Below, one piece after another: positions 12,188-22,918 of a stretch of 64,000 nt of DNA. Location: positions 228,575 through 292,574 of the forward strand of contig NW_025955004.1 in assembly GCF_022376445.1 (NCBI RefSeq). Direction: 5' to 3'. The stretch comes from Fomitopsis serialis. Its lineage: Eukaryota; Basidiomycota; Agaricomycetes; Polyporales; Fomitopsidaceae. The stretch's first letter is position 1. Each line of letters begins with the position of its first letter. A program made the position numbers and the translations under genes. Under the pieces are notes generated by a model that saw only the letters and a program-made list of their open reading frames with translations, did not search any database and had not been told where the DNA came from.

Positions 12188-12548
12188 CGTAGTAAGTTTG
12201 TGTGATAGTCAGTGATCCTAGTCGAGAGTTGGTCGCACGGAAACACTGAGCTGTGGCTGAGGGGCAGGGCTGAAGTCATCGCCATATCCGGGAGTGTAAG
12301 CGCTCGTTGTATCACCGGCGCGACCGTCCTCTCTTTGCAACGACCATCATGACACGAACGACTGTGAACAACACGTTCCTACAATCGTGCTTTACTACTG
12401 AAAGGACTAGAAACAAGGAGGTACGAGTTCTGTTGTACAGGTAATGCGTTAACTTGATCTCCAAGAATATTTCCTGGTAAGCACAGTATGTCGCGGTTAA
12501 CTTCATTCCTACGCGTGCAGGGAACTGACTTCGACTGCTTTGAACTAG
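12188..12548 (-). other. Short intergenic region
   Basis: Lies between the aminotransferase 3' end and the V-ATPase subunit E start, both on the minus strand. It should hold the promoter of the V-ATPase gene. No clear TATA or CCAAT element was identified. Confidence 0.4.
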
Positions 12549-14218
12549 TTAATCCGCGAAGAAGCGCTTGAGAGCTCTCCCGAGCGTCGATAGACCTGTC
12601 GTCATGATCTCCTCCGTCCCGCAATAAGTCAGGCGGAAATAGTTCAATCGCTATTGAGTCGCAATAGTTGAGCGGAACGAGCAAGAGATGCGCAAGACTC
12701 TACTCACGTCCTCAATATTATCTTCGGGATCACCATACTGCGCGTCTGAGTCTACTTTGAAGATGGACGCGGGCATCACCACCAGACCTTCGTCAAGGCA
12801 CGTGTCGAACAACTCCTCCATTAGTTGCTTGCAATTCGTGCGAGGAACCTTCACTTCTTCAGAGCTCGCGATACTTTTCCGGTATCTAGGATGCTTGCTG
12901 ATATGAATACGCGTCCAGACGAACATACCGGCTTCCGGCGCGATCGCCTCCGCAAGGCCAGTAGTGGCGACTTCTTTGGCGAACAAGTCGAGGAAGAAGT
13001 CGCAGCGGCGCTTGTACTCCATCCCGAGACCGCGTACCCACTTGTCGAACCCCGGTAGCTGCCACCCTTCTGGACCTAGGAGCTCGCTGAGGAACATCTG
13101 GCCGAACGCGTGGGGGTGCTGGCTGGACGCGTCCGTGAGAGCGACTAGCTGCTCGTGGAACTGCGCGCTGGACGTTATCCACCCGAGCCGCGTGCCCGGA
13201 GCAATGACCTTGCTGAACGAGTCGACCCGGACGACACGTTCATCTACATCCATTGACAAGAAGGACGGGGTGAATGTTGTATCTGCGGCAGAATTCGAGG
13301 GGAACTGCAAGAAGTAGTACGGATCTGCAAATTCGACATCCTCAGGGGAAGTCAGCCCGTATGGATAGGTTTCGCTCACCGTCTTCGATAATGATGAGGT
13401 CGAATCGTTGAGCAAGCTCATAGATCTTCCGGCGCCGCTCTACACTCAACGTCGAACCTGTTGGATTTTGTCCACATCTACGCGTGGGTGGTCAGTCACG
13501 CACGATGCTCTGCCCCGTCGTTGATACTGACGGGATGGTATAGAGAACATGCGGTCTTGGTCCTCGCGTGGCGTCCCAATTCACCATTATCTTCTCCAAC
13601 TGTTCCGGAAGCATCCCTCCGTCGTCCATCCTTACCGGGACCCATTTGATACCTTGCGGGATGGCCGCTTGGACGAGCGCGCTGAACGTGAACTCGTCCG
13701 CGAGGAAGTGGTCCCCAGGGTTCCCGAACAGCCGGAAGCACTTCGTGACAGCATCTCCGTTCCCGAGCGTCAAGGTTATGACGTGATTCGGCGGGTGGTG
13801 GTACGCGTGCGCGAGCTCTGAGACTGCCTTCTGCGTCTCGACGTGCCCGGCCCCGTTCGTGTACTGCATGGCCTTCTTGACAGGGAGGACAGAAGGCCCG
13901 TCGCGCGTCGCGCTGATTACTTGCGTTGCCGTGTTGGAGCCCTCTGTCTTCCAGGCTGCGACGGGGTCGTCGCCCCAGGGAGAGGCGATCTCAAACAACA
14001 CTTTTTTGATTGGGTAGAGTGTGTTTGGAGGATCGCCTGCGTCATGAGGGTCGTTCGTGAGGACCACTATTATGTCTCATATTACGATCTGACAGACCGT
14101 TGGCTAGAGACACCATATTTGGCTTGCGCGAAGCAAGTCGCCAGATCTCTTTCATGGCCGTAGGTTTGCGGAGACGCGCTTCCGCGGAGAGGTGGTGGGA
14201 CAGATCAATGTTAGCCAT
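12549..14218 (-). CDS. PLP-dependent aminotransferase, aromatic/kynurenine type (ARO8-like)
   Basis: Fold-type I PLP enzyme of the class I/II aminotransferases, closest in layout to fungal aromatic amino acid and 2-aminoadipate aminotransferases (ARO8/ARO9 group), acting in Phe/Tyr/Trp or lysine metabolism. Exons in transcript order: 14218-14098, 14036-13532, 13477-13380, 13324-12708, 12650-12549 (480 aa). Visible are MVSLANGDPPNTLYPI near the N-terminus, YTIPCGQNPTGSTLS formed across the second intron, IIEDDPYYFLQF across the third, and the PLP lysine in DSFSKVIAPGTRLGW (about Lys280). The C-terminus is RLNYFRLTYCG...LGRALKRFFAD. Five exons join in frame with GT-AG introns of about 53-61 bp. 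Family is sure; the exact substrate is not determinable here. Confidence 0.92.
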
Positions 14219-15489
14219 TGTCCGCGGTAGTTCGTCTGCGGCGATAGTGAAGTACGTGGGGTTTGAGGGCGTTGGTCGCTGAGACTCGGTGCGTTGTTCT
14301 TATATACAAGATTGGCGCGAGCTCGTCTCCAGACTCCGGCGAGATCGCAGAATATGACTGGTGGCGTGTCAGTCGCTTGACAGGACCATCAGTCGGTGGT
14401 TTGCACTGGTGGGTAGATCGATAGACAGCGAGAAATATACATCTTCGTCCCGTTGCTAAAGCCGGATCAGGTGAACCCTACGGCAATCCGCGAATTGTGC
14501 CTTGATTTGGTGCATGAGGCTGAGACCAAGAGCTCTGCAGGTTCACGAGTCGGATCAGGGAACAGATACCGGGTGCGAATGCGCCTCAATGTGTCATCGA
14601 GCTTGCTTATCTCACGGGGCTGGCCTAGCTTGACTGTCTACACTCCGCGAAACTGGTGGCATCTCCGTGACAATGACGATGATGGTTTGACGCGGTGTGT
14701 TAGCGAACGTTATAAGCATGAAGCGGTGGACTTGCAGAAGGCATCCCCGTCGCGACTTACATATGATGCAGGCGGCTGAGTGGCGTGTTATAGGACGAAT
14801 GGCTAGGCATCCATGGTTGGTGGCTAGTGAGTAGCTATAGCCGGTGATGGTTTGTCCTGAAGCTGCATTGCTGGTCACTAAATGGTTCGCGCGTTACAGT
14901 AATGAATTTGCTGTTCCCGATCGTATGAGACACGCGCACTTACCCCTCTCCAGCAACATGAGGACCGCGCGAGACCCACAATCACGGTGGGACCCAGGAT
15001 ACGATCAGACTTGCAGGACGATTACCGCCTTCGCTTCTGGTGTTATCCAATTGGTGCACGACAAGGGGCTGGACATGTTCATGCCGATTATGCGGACTGA
15101 TGACTACGAAATCGGTGCATGGCGTTTGACTCCTGTGATAACTGGATTATATTGCGAGTCGGCGAAATAGAGTATGCAATACAGTAGAACCGGTACCAGA
15201 GAGTGATGAAAAGCAATGCGGAAAAGAGTGTGTACATATAGTATCAAGACGACAAGATCAGAGGGACTGAGATTGTCTATGGGCTACAAGCAGGGTATGA
15301 CAAATGAGCGGCGAGAAGAGAACGTACACGAGTCATACATCAGTCGACCGTCCAGCAGCGATGAAACATCGTAGCGACATAAAATAAGCTGAGAGCTCCA
15401 TGTGAACGGCAGTTGTGGTGCACGACCAGCGCGCATCTGTATGTTCGACTTGCGGTGCCAACGACCCGAACCCCCTATTCCAAAGGACT
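14219..15489 (-). other. Intergenic, no gene recognised
   Basis: Promoter side of the aminotransferase and downstream side of the zinc-finger-like gene. Frames of about 100 codons on both strands lack any recognisable features. Confidence 0.45.
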
Positions 15490-16191
15490 CTACTGTTCCA
15501 ACAACTTGAGCTCTAGATCTTCAAGGGTGCCAAAGATATTGGGAAACTTCTCGAGCAGATCTTGAGCCAGTTCCGGGCGTTCCTTAAGGAGTTCCTGCAG
15601 ATCTTGGATGACGTGCCAGAGCTTAGTGGGATCGCTGGCCTCTTGCTGAGCGTCGGTTGGGGTAGAAAGAGACAGAACGGGACAATTCGCGAACAGATTG
15701 ATAGCAATTTCAGGGCGTTCCTCGACGAGCTTCTGCACGTCTCTTAGAACGGCCAAGGCCTGGGCAGGATCGCAGGGGGTTTGACTGTCGGTCACGGGAT
15801 AACGACGACTAGTAGGAAGACCATGGGTTAGTATGAGATGCGCGGAGGAGTGATTTTAGTAAAAGACCCACGCATCGCATTTCAGGCTATGCCTTCGTGC
15901 ATTCTCTTTCCTCGTACCGAGCGGATGTTCCTTTCCGCACCAAGGGCATCGCCAGGTAAACTTCCAGCCGTGTTGGTCTATGATATGTCGGAAGACCGAT
16001 ATCGTCTGGATTTCCCTGAATTCCCTACGATGGCCATCCGGCCAAGGGCAACGGTGTGGTTCATGGATCCCGTGAGCGGAGGCTAGGTGTGCCGCGACCC
16101 CTTTCACCGTCGGCGTCACAATTACCGTGCACCCGTAGAGCCTGCAAGGAAACGGTGTCTTATAATCAGAGACTTCTGACTTCTCTGCCAC
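15490..16191 (-). CDS. Zinc-finger-like protein with duplicated helical C-terminus
   Basis: Unrecognised protein in at least two exons: 16191-15872 and 15808-15490. The 62-bp intron has a GTGGGT donor, a perfect TACTAAC branch site and an AG acceptor, and joins the frames. The first exon has three Cys/His clusters: CRLYGC...HLASAHGIH, CPWPDGH...HIIDQH and CPWCGKEH...RRHSLKC, resembling degenerate C2H2 fingers. The second exon has two similar helical segments, LRDVQKLVEERPEIAINLF and IQDLQELLKERPELAQDLL, about 40 residues apart, which look like an internal duplication. There is no in-frame ATG near 16191; the open frame begins with GTG. The true start is therefore probably in an upstream exon I could not fix; an ATG at 16299 with a donor downstream is one candidate. 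Function unknown, possibly nucleic-acid or protein binding. Confidence 0.6.
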
Positions 16192-17868
16192 GAGAATAGG
16201 CGCGTTTGGATCGTTGTGACTACTATCTGAGAGTCTATAGAAGCGTTTTCAGCGGGAAGGACTGGACGCTAAGGATATCACACGTACCCCTGACTGTTAC
16301 CGGAATGTGAGGCCATTATCGCACGATCGATTTTAGCAGGGTTCACGGTAATGCAAAGGAAAGGCTGCAGTAGAAGAGATGTGAAAGAATATGGTTCAGT
16401 CGAAACCGAACGCTCTAGTAGGGGAGGAGCGAGTCCATGCCGCACCGCTCATGAGTCCATTAAATATGCGAGCACTAGCTATCGCGATGCGCAGAGGACA
16501 ATGGTCGCGATGCCAGTGGGAGACGCACTTGATCACGATATGAATGCGCAGAAGCGTCGTCTGGCGGGTGGCCACATCCAGATTGGGGATTCTTCTTGTA
16601 GCCAAATAATCCAATCATGGCAGATTGAACCTCGAGGCTTCGTCCATTGTCCCAATAATTAACAGCCCGGCGGAGACGGACAGACGCCAACTGACACGCT
16701 CCGCCGCGCGACAATGATATTGCAAAGCAACCAAACGGCAAAATTGCCATTCAGGGGACGCCGTGCGGCGGCCCAGCTAGGTGGCTTTGTATTCCGGCTG
16801 TATGCACGTGTCTGCATGGCAACAAGGGCCCTGTTGAGTCGAGTGGCGATGGAAGAGGCCTAGGGTTCTTCGGTATGGTTCGCGTACTTTTTGGGACGAA
16901 AATGCGCGCGCTGATGGGACGAACGACAAAGGTGGCGAGTGCCAGTGACGTTGAATAACGGCCAGGCGGGTGTCCTTCATTCATCACAAGCTTCACGAGG
17001 ACCGTCGGCGTCGTTGGCTTTTTGGAGTTGCGTGGCCCGACTACAGTCAGGGACCGTCTGTGAACAACTGCTCTGCGAAGGCGATCTGTACTGCAAGAGC
17101 CGTCCGTATCACGGTGCCGTGAGGGCGGTGCGATGCCTGATACAGTCTGAGTCTTGTCTTTGCGTCATTTTAGGGGATTTTTCTTGCGTTACCCAAGGCT
17201 GACTTGCCGGCGCGTCATGCCAATGGCGAGTGTCAAACTGTGAGGCATAAATTATCAATAGGAATGACTGATCTTATTGGTTCTTCAAAGCAATCACCTC
17301 AGCGTACAGCGATCCGAGGAGATACGTAGCGTAGATTCTTGGTGCAATGCCTTCCAGGCGAACCCAATGTCGGATCCACGTCGCGCTACTAGGCATCCGG
17401 ACTCGTCGTGACGTTCGTCGGAACTTTGTGCGCGGTTCTCTCATGGAAATTACTGTTCGCTCAATGGTTCGGAACCGTACTGGTTGTTCTGTTACGCGTG
17501 CATGAGCAAAGCATCAAGTTACTCACTGCCAGTAGGCAGCGCTTACATCGATCATTGAATTCCGTCCGCAAAGTGCAAGACATATTCGATTGCAAGTCAA
17601 GCTTAGAATTTGCTCCTCCTCACTACAGTTGAAGCACTGAACGAGAAACAAAAACGAGCTGAAGCCGGATTCAAGTTGATGATGAGAAAAACTACGGACG
17701 CTCTAATAGAACTGTATTTCGTCGACCACGTGACCATAAAAGCAAAGTTCGACTCAGTAGTACATGCGAGGATAGATAAAAAGATGACATGCATGTATCA
17801 CTGCGGCGAAGGGAGAAGCCTATTTCAGAGAACCAAACCAACCAGGGACTGCTGCTAGATTGTGAGAT
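16192..17868 (-). other. Intergenic, mostly featureless
   Basis: May contain the unresolved 5' exon of the zinc-finger-like gene near 16250-16300 (minus strand). An 82-codon plus-strand frame at 17610-17858 is too weak to call. Confidence 0.4.
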
Positions 17869-19170
17869 CTAGTAGTCCCGCTGACGAGGTTGCCCACTCG
17901 ACGATCCCTGCACAAACTCGAGGTGCTCAGACGACCCGTCGCTACCTAGAGCCAAAAATCAGACAAAATTTAAGTTGCAGAGTGCAGCGCAAGTAAACGA
18001 ACCATTTTGGTTAGCATCATGATAATCCGTCATCATTTGTTGCTGCTGCAACATCCAGTAATCGTGGATGGGATTCAGAAAACGTGTCCCGTAGCGCCTG
18101 CGTATGAGACGGCTCCTCGGGAATACGGGAGGAGCCGGCATATCGGCGGGAGGAGGAGGCGGCGGAGGAGGGATCCATTCGGGGAAGTGGAGCGACCCTT
18201 GGGAGGTGGTTTCTGAATGGACCGAGGCTGGAGACAGGATCGGCGCTGCATCAGGGAGTACCTGAGCAGACTGCGGGGTTGGTTCCCTGCCTTGAAAGTC
18301 TTCATCAGCGCGTGCGGACGTTCCGTACGGTGCGTACTTACTGTAAGATCCAGCGTCTCCGGCACCAGGCGAGGGTGCAAAGTGAGATCCCGCGTCTCCG
18401 GCCACGGGCGAAGGCGCATACTCTGATCCCGCGCCCCCCACCGCACTGTCAGGCGAGGGTTCATACGTGTACTCAGACCCCGCCTCCGCTGCAGGAGAGG
18501 GCGCATACTCCGAGACCCCCCACCCGTCTGACGGCGTCGGCGGGTCCGGGATGATCTCGAAGACACCATCATTTTCCGCCTTGATGAACTTCCTGGACGC
18601 ATGCGCACTGCTTGTGTTCAGACCCATCCACGCGTCAGGACACCATTCTGCGTTGCGCGCACCCGCATCGACGCTCATGCCACGGCGCAACGGCGAGGCA
18701 TCGTAGTGGCCCGGAACGGGCTCCGTCGGGCTGCGGTATCGGTCTTGCGCACGGATGGCGGCGATATCGACCTCTTCTTCCCCATCTTCTGTGTCATTGT
18801 CGCCGGCGTCGCTAAAGGCTTGCTCTATGGCTGCGTCTGCGTCCTCGACTGCGCCCGGGCCCATGCCCTGACGCGCTTGCTCCGCAAGCGCGAGGAACAT
18901 CAACGCTGGAAAATTGACAGTGTCTTGCCTCTCTTCGTGCCAGTGTATATGGATGCCTTGCCCATTAGGAGTCGCAGAGACCGACATGTACTGGAGCTGC
19001 TCAGGGCTGTAGTGCCTCAGCATCTCCGTCTGCTTCTCTATCTGCTGATCCAGCTGGCGGTTCTAATTGAAAACGGGATGATGTCAACATACGTGTAGAG
19101 TATTCCTATAAGGTAACCAAAGACTTACACTGTCCAGGACGTTGTTATTGCGTCTTCGTCTGCTGCCCAT
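17869..19170 (-). CDS. Hypothetical disordered Pro/Ser-rich protein
   Basis: Not a family I recognise. Exons in transcript order: 19170-19129, 19062-18003 and 17945-17869 give 392 aa. It begins MGSRRRRNNNVLDS, followed by a short Gln/Glu-rich helix (NRQLDQQIEKQTEMLRHY). An acidic segment comes next (DNDTEDGEEEVD), then several imperfect SEYAPSP-type repeats at about residues 200-260 separated by AGDAGS linkers. A run of eight prolines and a Gln/Met-rich stretch (YWMLQQQQMMTDY) lie near the C-terminus. The last intron is inferred because it continues the frame to a natural stop (ending GQPRQRDY). Composition suggests a largely disordered scaffold-like or regulatory protein; this is inference from composition only. 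Confidence 0.65.
18320..18510 (-). repeat. Imperfect SEYAPSP coding repeats
   Basis: Four to five imperfect copies of a short unit encoding (S/G)S(E/H)(Y/F)APSP within the disordered protein gene. Spacing is irregular. Confidence 0.6.
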
Positions 19171-20207
19171 AGCGAAATCGTGTGACGGGTGAGATCTGGA
19201 GTTGAGGGAGATGGCGGGTGTCTGTCCTTGGGAAGGAGACAGGTGAAAGTCTGAGTGCATTCACTACCCATTAAATATATTTCAGAGGCGTAGTTGGGGC
19301 ATTGTGGCCGTACGGACACAAAGAACCCCTGAAGCTGGAGATGGCACAAGGCCCGTTTTGGCAGTGGCCACAGGCCCGGAAGTCAAAGCATTGGTAACCA
19401 TGTTGCCATCGCCCACAACGTGCCCGTATTGAGGTCATGACTTGGCCCTGGTATCGCCCGGTGTTCGGAGCATTCCAAGCGAATCAGCAGGGAAGCCCAC
19501 GGACATTGTCAAGCAACCTTTTGTCGGTCACGGCGCTGCAGTCTTGGCACATCGAGCTGTAATTTAGCACGGGGATGCATCGAGATTTTTCCTGTCAAAG
19601 GAAAGGTGCACACGAGATCGCATCTTGACCACGACGTTGCGAATCTGCAGCGGAGAGTCGTCCGACTCCGTGCTTGACATAATGATGGACAACCGATTGA
19701 ATATTTGCGAAGACGCCTCAATGAAATCAATGCAGTGTGTTTTTGACACATAAGCACGCCGTCGGGGATACCAGGACCAAGATGTGTGAGGACGCCCAAC
19801 CGTCCAAGTCGAAGCGCCATCCCGGTGCGAAGGCTTGCGAAGGTCAAAGCAACTTCAGACAAGCGCCGAAGGGGATCAAATGCTCATGTGACCGCGTTCG
19901 CGCTTTGTTGTCGCGTCGCGTCACATGTGCGACGTGTCTTGTTCCCTTCCGTCGTCCTCGTTGCTCGACCTGGCCGTCGTCAAGTCTCATGCTGCGTGCC
20001 CACATCACTGCACGACAGCGTAACCAGTAGCATCGTGTAAAGACTGACGGAGAAATATTGGATCCTGATAATAGGCAGCAACGGGGCGACATCCAGTGCG
20101 TGGCGACTCATTTCGTGTGGTCGCCTGTAGACTGATCAGTTTACAGGAGTGTCTTATCCTGCTTTTAAGGAGGGCACACTGAATTGATATTATAGCTGCC
20201 ATTCACA
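19171..20207. other. Divergent intergenic region
   Basis: Lies between the minus-strand disordered-protein gene and plus-strand MCM10, so it should carry both promoters. No ORF of interest; a strong promoter motif was not identified by eye. Confidence 0.45.
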
Positions 20208-22691
20208 ATGGAGTCTTCGTCAAGCAAGAAGGCATTGGAGCAGGAGCGGCAAGCCGAGCTGCGCCGTCAGATCGCTGCGCTACAAGCTCAGCTCACTGGA
20301 ACTGAGGTGGGCTTGCCTGTTGCCCCTGAATCTCCGAAGCGGCGACCGCATTCCGGGAATCTACTCGCCCCTGCAACGCCGTCACCTAGTACGTACTGCA
20401 GTCTATTACGCATTGGCATTGGCGAAGTCTTACATACAAAAATCCGTTGCAGAGAAGAAGAGGAAACTCAGTCATGCAGAACGGCCTTCGACCAGCTTAC
20501 CTGTCACGGAGCAGCGGCCAAGACCGGCTGCTAGCACGACAGTGACATCGTCATCATCTTCATCACATGCTGTTAGTACTCAAACGAAGAAACATGCGCC
20601 ATCTACAGTCCTAGAGAAGCTCGCGAAGGTTCACTCACAGGAGGACACACGATTAGCGAAGGGCACCACGAATCGATCGAGTGCTTTTACTCAACCTGCT
20701 GTAGCCACCTCATTCAACGATTCGGAGACCGGGGCGACTCGTGATGACCGTCTAGCGATAGTCGAGGACCTCGTCCTTGGACCTGTAGATCACAAACCAC
20801 CCTTCGATGATCCTCGGTTCGAGAAGCTTGAACCTAACTCTGGCATTCGCCTCTCGTGAGTCTCTCTGGCTTCGTCACAGGCTATTCTGACCCTATGTCA
20901 GTTCCCGTGCGATCCCGTTCGAAGACTTCCAGGATCATTTGCGGGGTCGGTACTACCTCTCGCCGTCCAAGTTGTACTCTGTCGTTCGCCTTCTGCCCAG
21001 CAAACAGGGCTACGACGTGCCCGTATCCGGCGACTGGCTGACCATCGCCGTGGTCGCAGAGCGTGGCAAAGTCAAGTGTAGTCAGGCACCGGTAGGCATC
21101 GGTCGTGACGATAAGATGGGCGCAGATGAGGAGGACGAAGATACGGTCGACCAGCTAGACATATCTACGGAGGCACCGGTTCCCGCGAAAGGTCCACCGC
21201 GACCCAAGCGCAAGCGTAAGGACGAGCCGCCTCGCCCAAGCGGGAAGAAGTACGTCAACATGAAGCTCGTGGACTTCGGGTGCCGTACTGCGCGCGATTC
21301 TTCTGCGACGGGTGGTCAGACTGTCATTCGTGGAGACGCGTCGTTGTCGTTGCTGCTATTCGAGTCGGATGGATACGACGTAGTCACCAAGGAGAATGGA
21401 AAGAAGGAGAAGATCTATCGTGGAGGGAGCAAAGGCGCGTTTGAGAAGATGTCGATGCTAAAGGAAGGTGCCGTCGTGGCTTTCCTGAACCCGAGGATTC
21501 TCAAGCCGTTCCAGGTCCGTAAACGCTGGTCACGGTCCTAGTATTGCTGACGTGTCATACAGCGATCCGGCGACACGCCCCATCCAACCGATAATATCCT
21601 CGCTCTCACCCCAGAGTCTGTCGAATCAATTGCCGTGATTGGATACTCTCTAGATCTAGGCATGTGCAAGGCTGTCCGGAGGGATGGCACGACATGTGGG
21701 AGCTGGTGCGACAGACGCGTCGCGGACGTGTGTGACTGGCACATCCAACACGCTGTCGAGCGTAAGCGAGCTGGTCGTGCCGAATTTTCTAGCGGGTATG
21801 TGCATTTATCTGTCTGTCAAAATACTTATCTTCTGACGGAGACAATCAGGACGTCTGGGATGTCGAGCTACGCAAAGCGAAAGAAGACGGACTACGATCC
21901 GGCCAAGCAATGGGGCCTGAAACCGGAACGCGAAAGCAACAGCGCGACTTATGTCGTCTCTGGCCATGTCATCTCAGGCTCGGGCGACTCGAAAACGCTC
22001 TTCCTTTCCGAGTCAATGGGCCGCGACGCTCAAGCGAAAGCATCACGCAAAGCCTCGACCCTGGAAGCCGATCGCGCTCTGCAGCAGCTCCTCAAACGAG
22101 ACAAGGCGGGGTCCAAAGCGGTCGCTACTGCGAGAGAGTTTGCTAAGAAGCAGACGCAGAAGGTCAAGAAGGAAGAAAAGGAAAAGCCAGGCGGGAAGGC
22201 CCGGGTGGCCAAAGTATCTGATACCGAGAGCGAATCGGAAGCGAGCGACGAGGAGAACAGGAAACCCCACAAGAATGCGTATTCCGCTCATCTTATCAAG
22301 CAGCTAGGGTTCGATCCAACCGCGAAGGATGGGCGGAAGACGACTGACCCTCAGCTGCAGAGCAAGGTAACTTGGTCTCCTGCACGTCTTACGTACCTCG
22401 TACTGAAGGCTCTTCCGCACGCAGCTCGACGCCCTCGCCGCGCTCCAAGTTTCCAAGAGAGACATTGACCTCGCGCCAAGACCGGGCAAGAAGAAGAGCT
22501 GTGTGGACCGTCCTGTAGCCTCTCTTGCCAAGCCAACCACTTCGCGAGAAGACTCGCCATTACACTTCCACGATAGTGAAAGCGAGGATGACCTGGAGAG
22601 AGCTGAGAAGGCAGTGTTCGGCAAAGTCATCGACTCTTCTGCAAAGGAGGACCTCATTTGCTTGGACAGTAGCGACGTAGAACCGGAGTGA
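20208..22691 (+). CDS. MCM10: DNA replication factor Mcm10
   Basis: Conserved replication initiation and elongation factor that activates the CMG helicase and binds polymerase alpha and DNA in the nucleus. Exons 20208-20388, 20453-20855, 20902-21514, 21563-21795, 21850-22366 and 22425-22691 give 737 aa. The N-terminus has a coiled-coil-like helix (ALEQERQAELRRQIAALQAQ). The OB-fold region is in exon 3 (IPFEDFQDHLRGRYYLSPSK, GDWLTIAVVAERG, YVNMKLVDFG). The diagnostic Mcm10 zinc finger C-x9-C-x11-C-x2-H is in exon 4 (Cys434, Cys444, Cys456, His459 in CKAVRRDGTTC...CDWH). A charged C-terminal region follows (PHKNAYSAHLIKQLGFDP). Its 3' end faces UBA2 with only about 230 bp between the stop codons. 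Confidence 0.95.
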
Positions 22692-22918
22692 GGGCCATTT
22701 CGCCTGGCTTGCACATAACACTGTACCAACACATTATCTGCACTTTACACTTCGAATCTACTTGCAACCATCTCATCGCTGAACGCCAAACCGTAGGCCC
22801 ACACTGGAAAAATAACCTCGATGGATTCAGCGACAGCAGCAAACAAAGCACATAAGTACGAATACAGTTAGCACAACCGTAGTATAACACAGTACTACAC
22901 AGTCTATCACATCCTCAA

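Noticed and set aside
15490..15795. Separate small gene of 101 aa
   Set aside because: The frame starts with GTG, not ATG, and a consensus intron joins it to the upstream Cys/His exon, so it is an exon.
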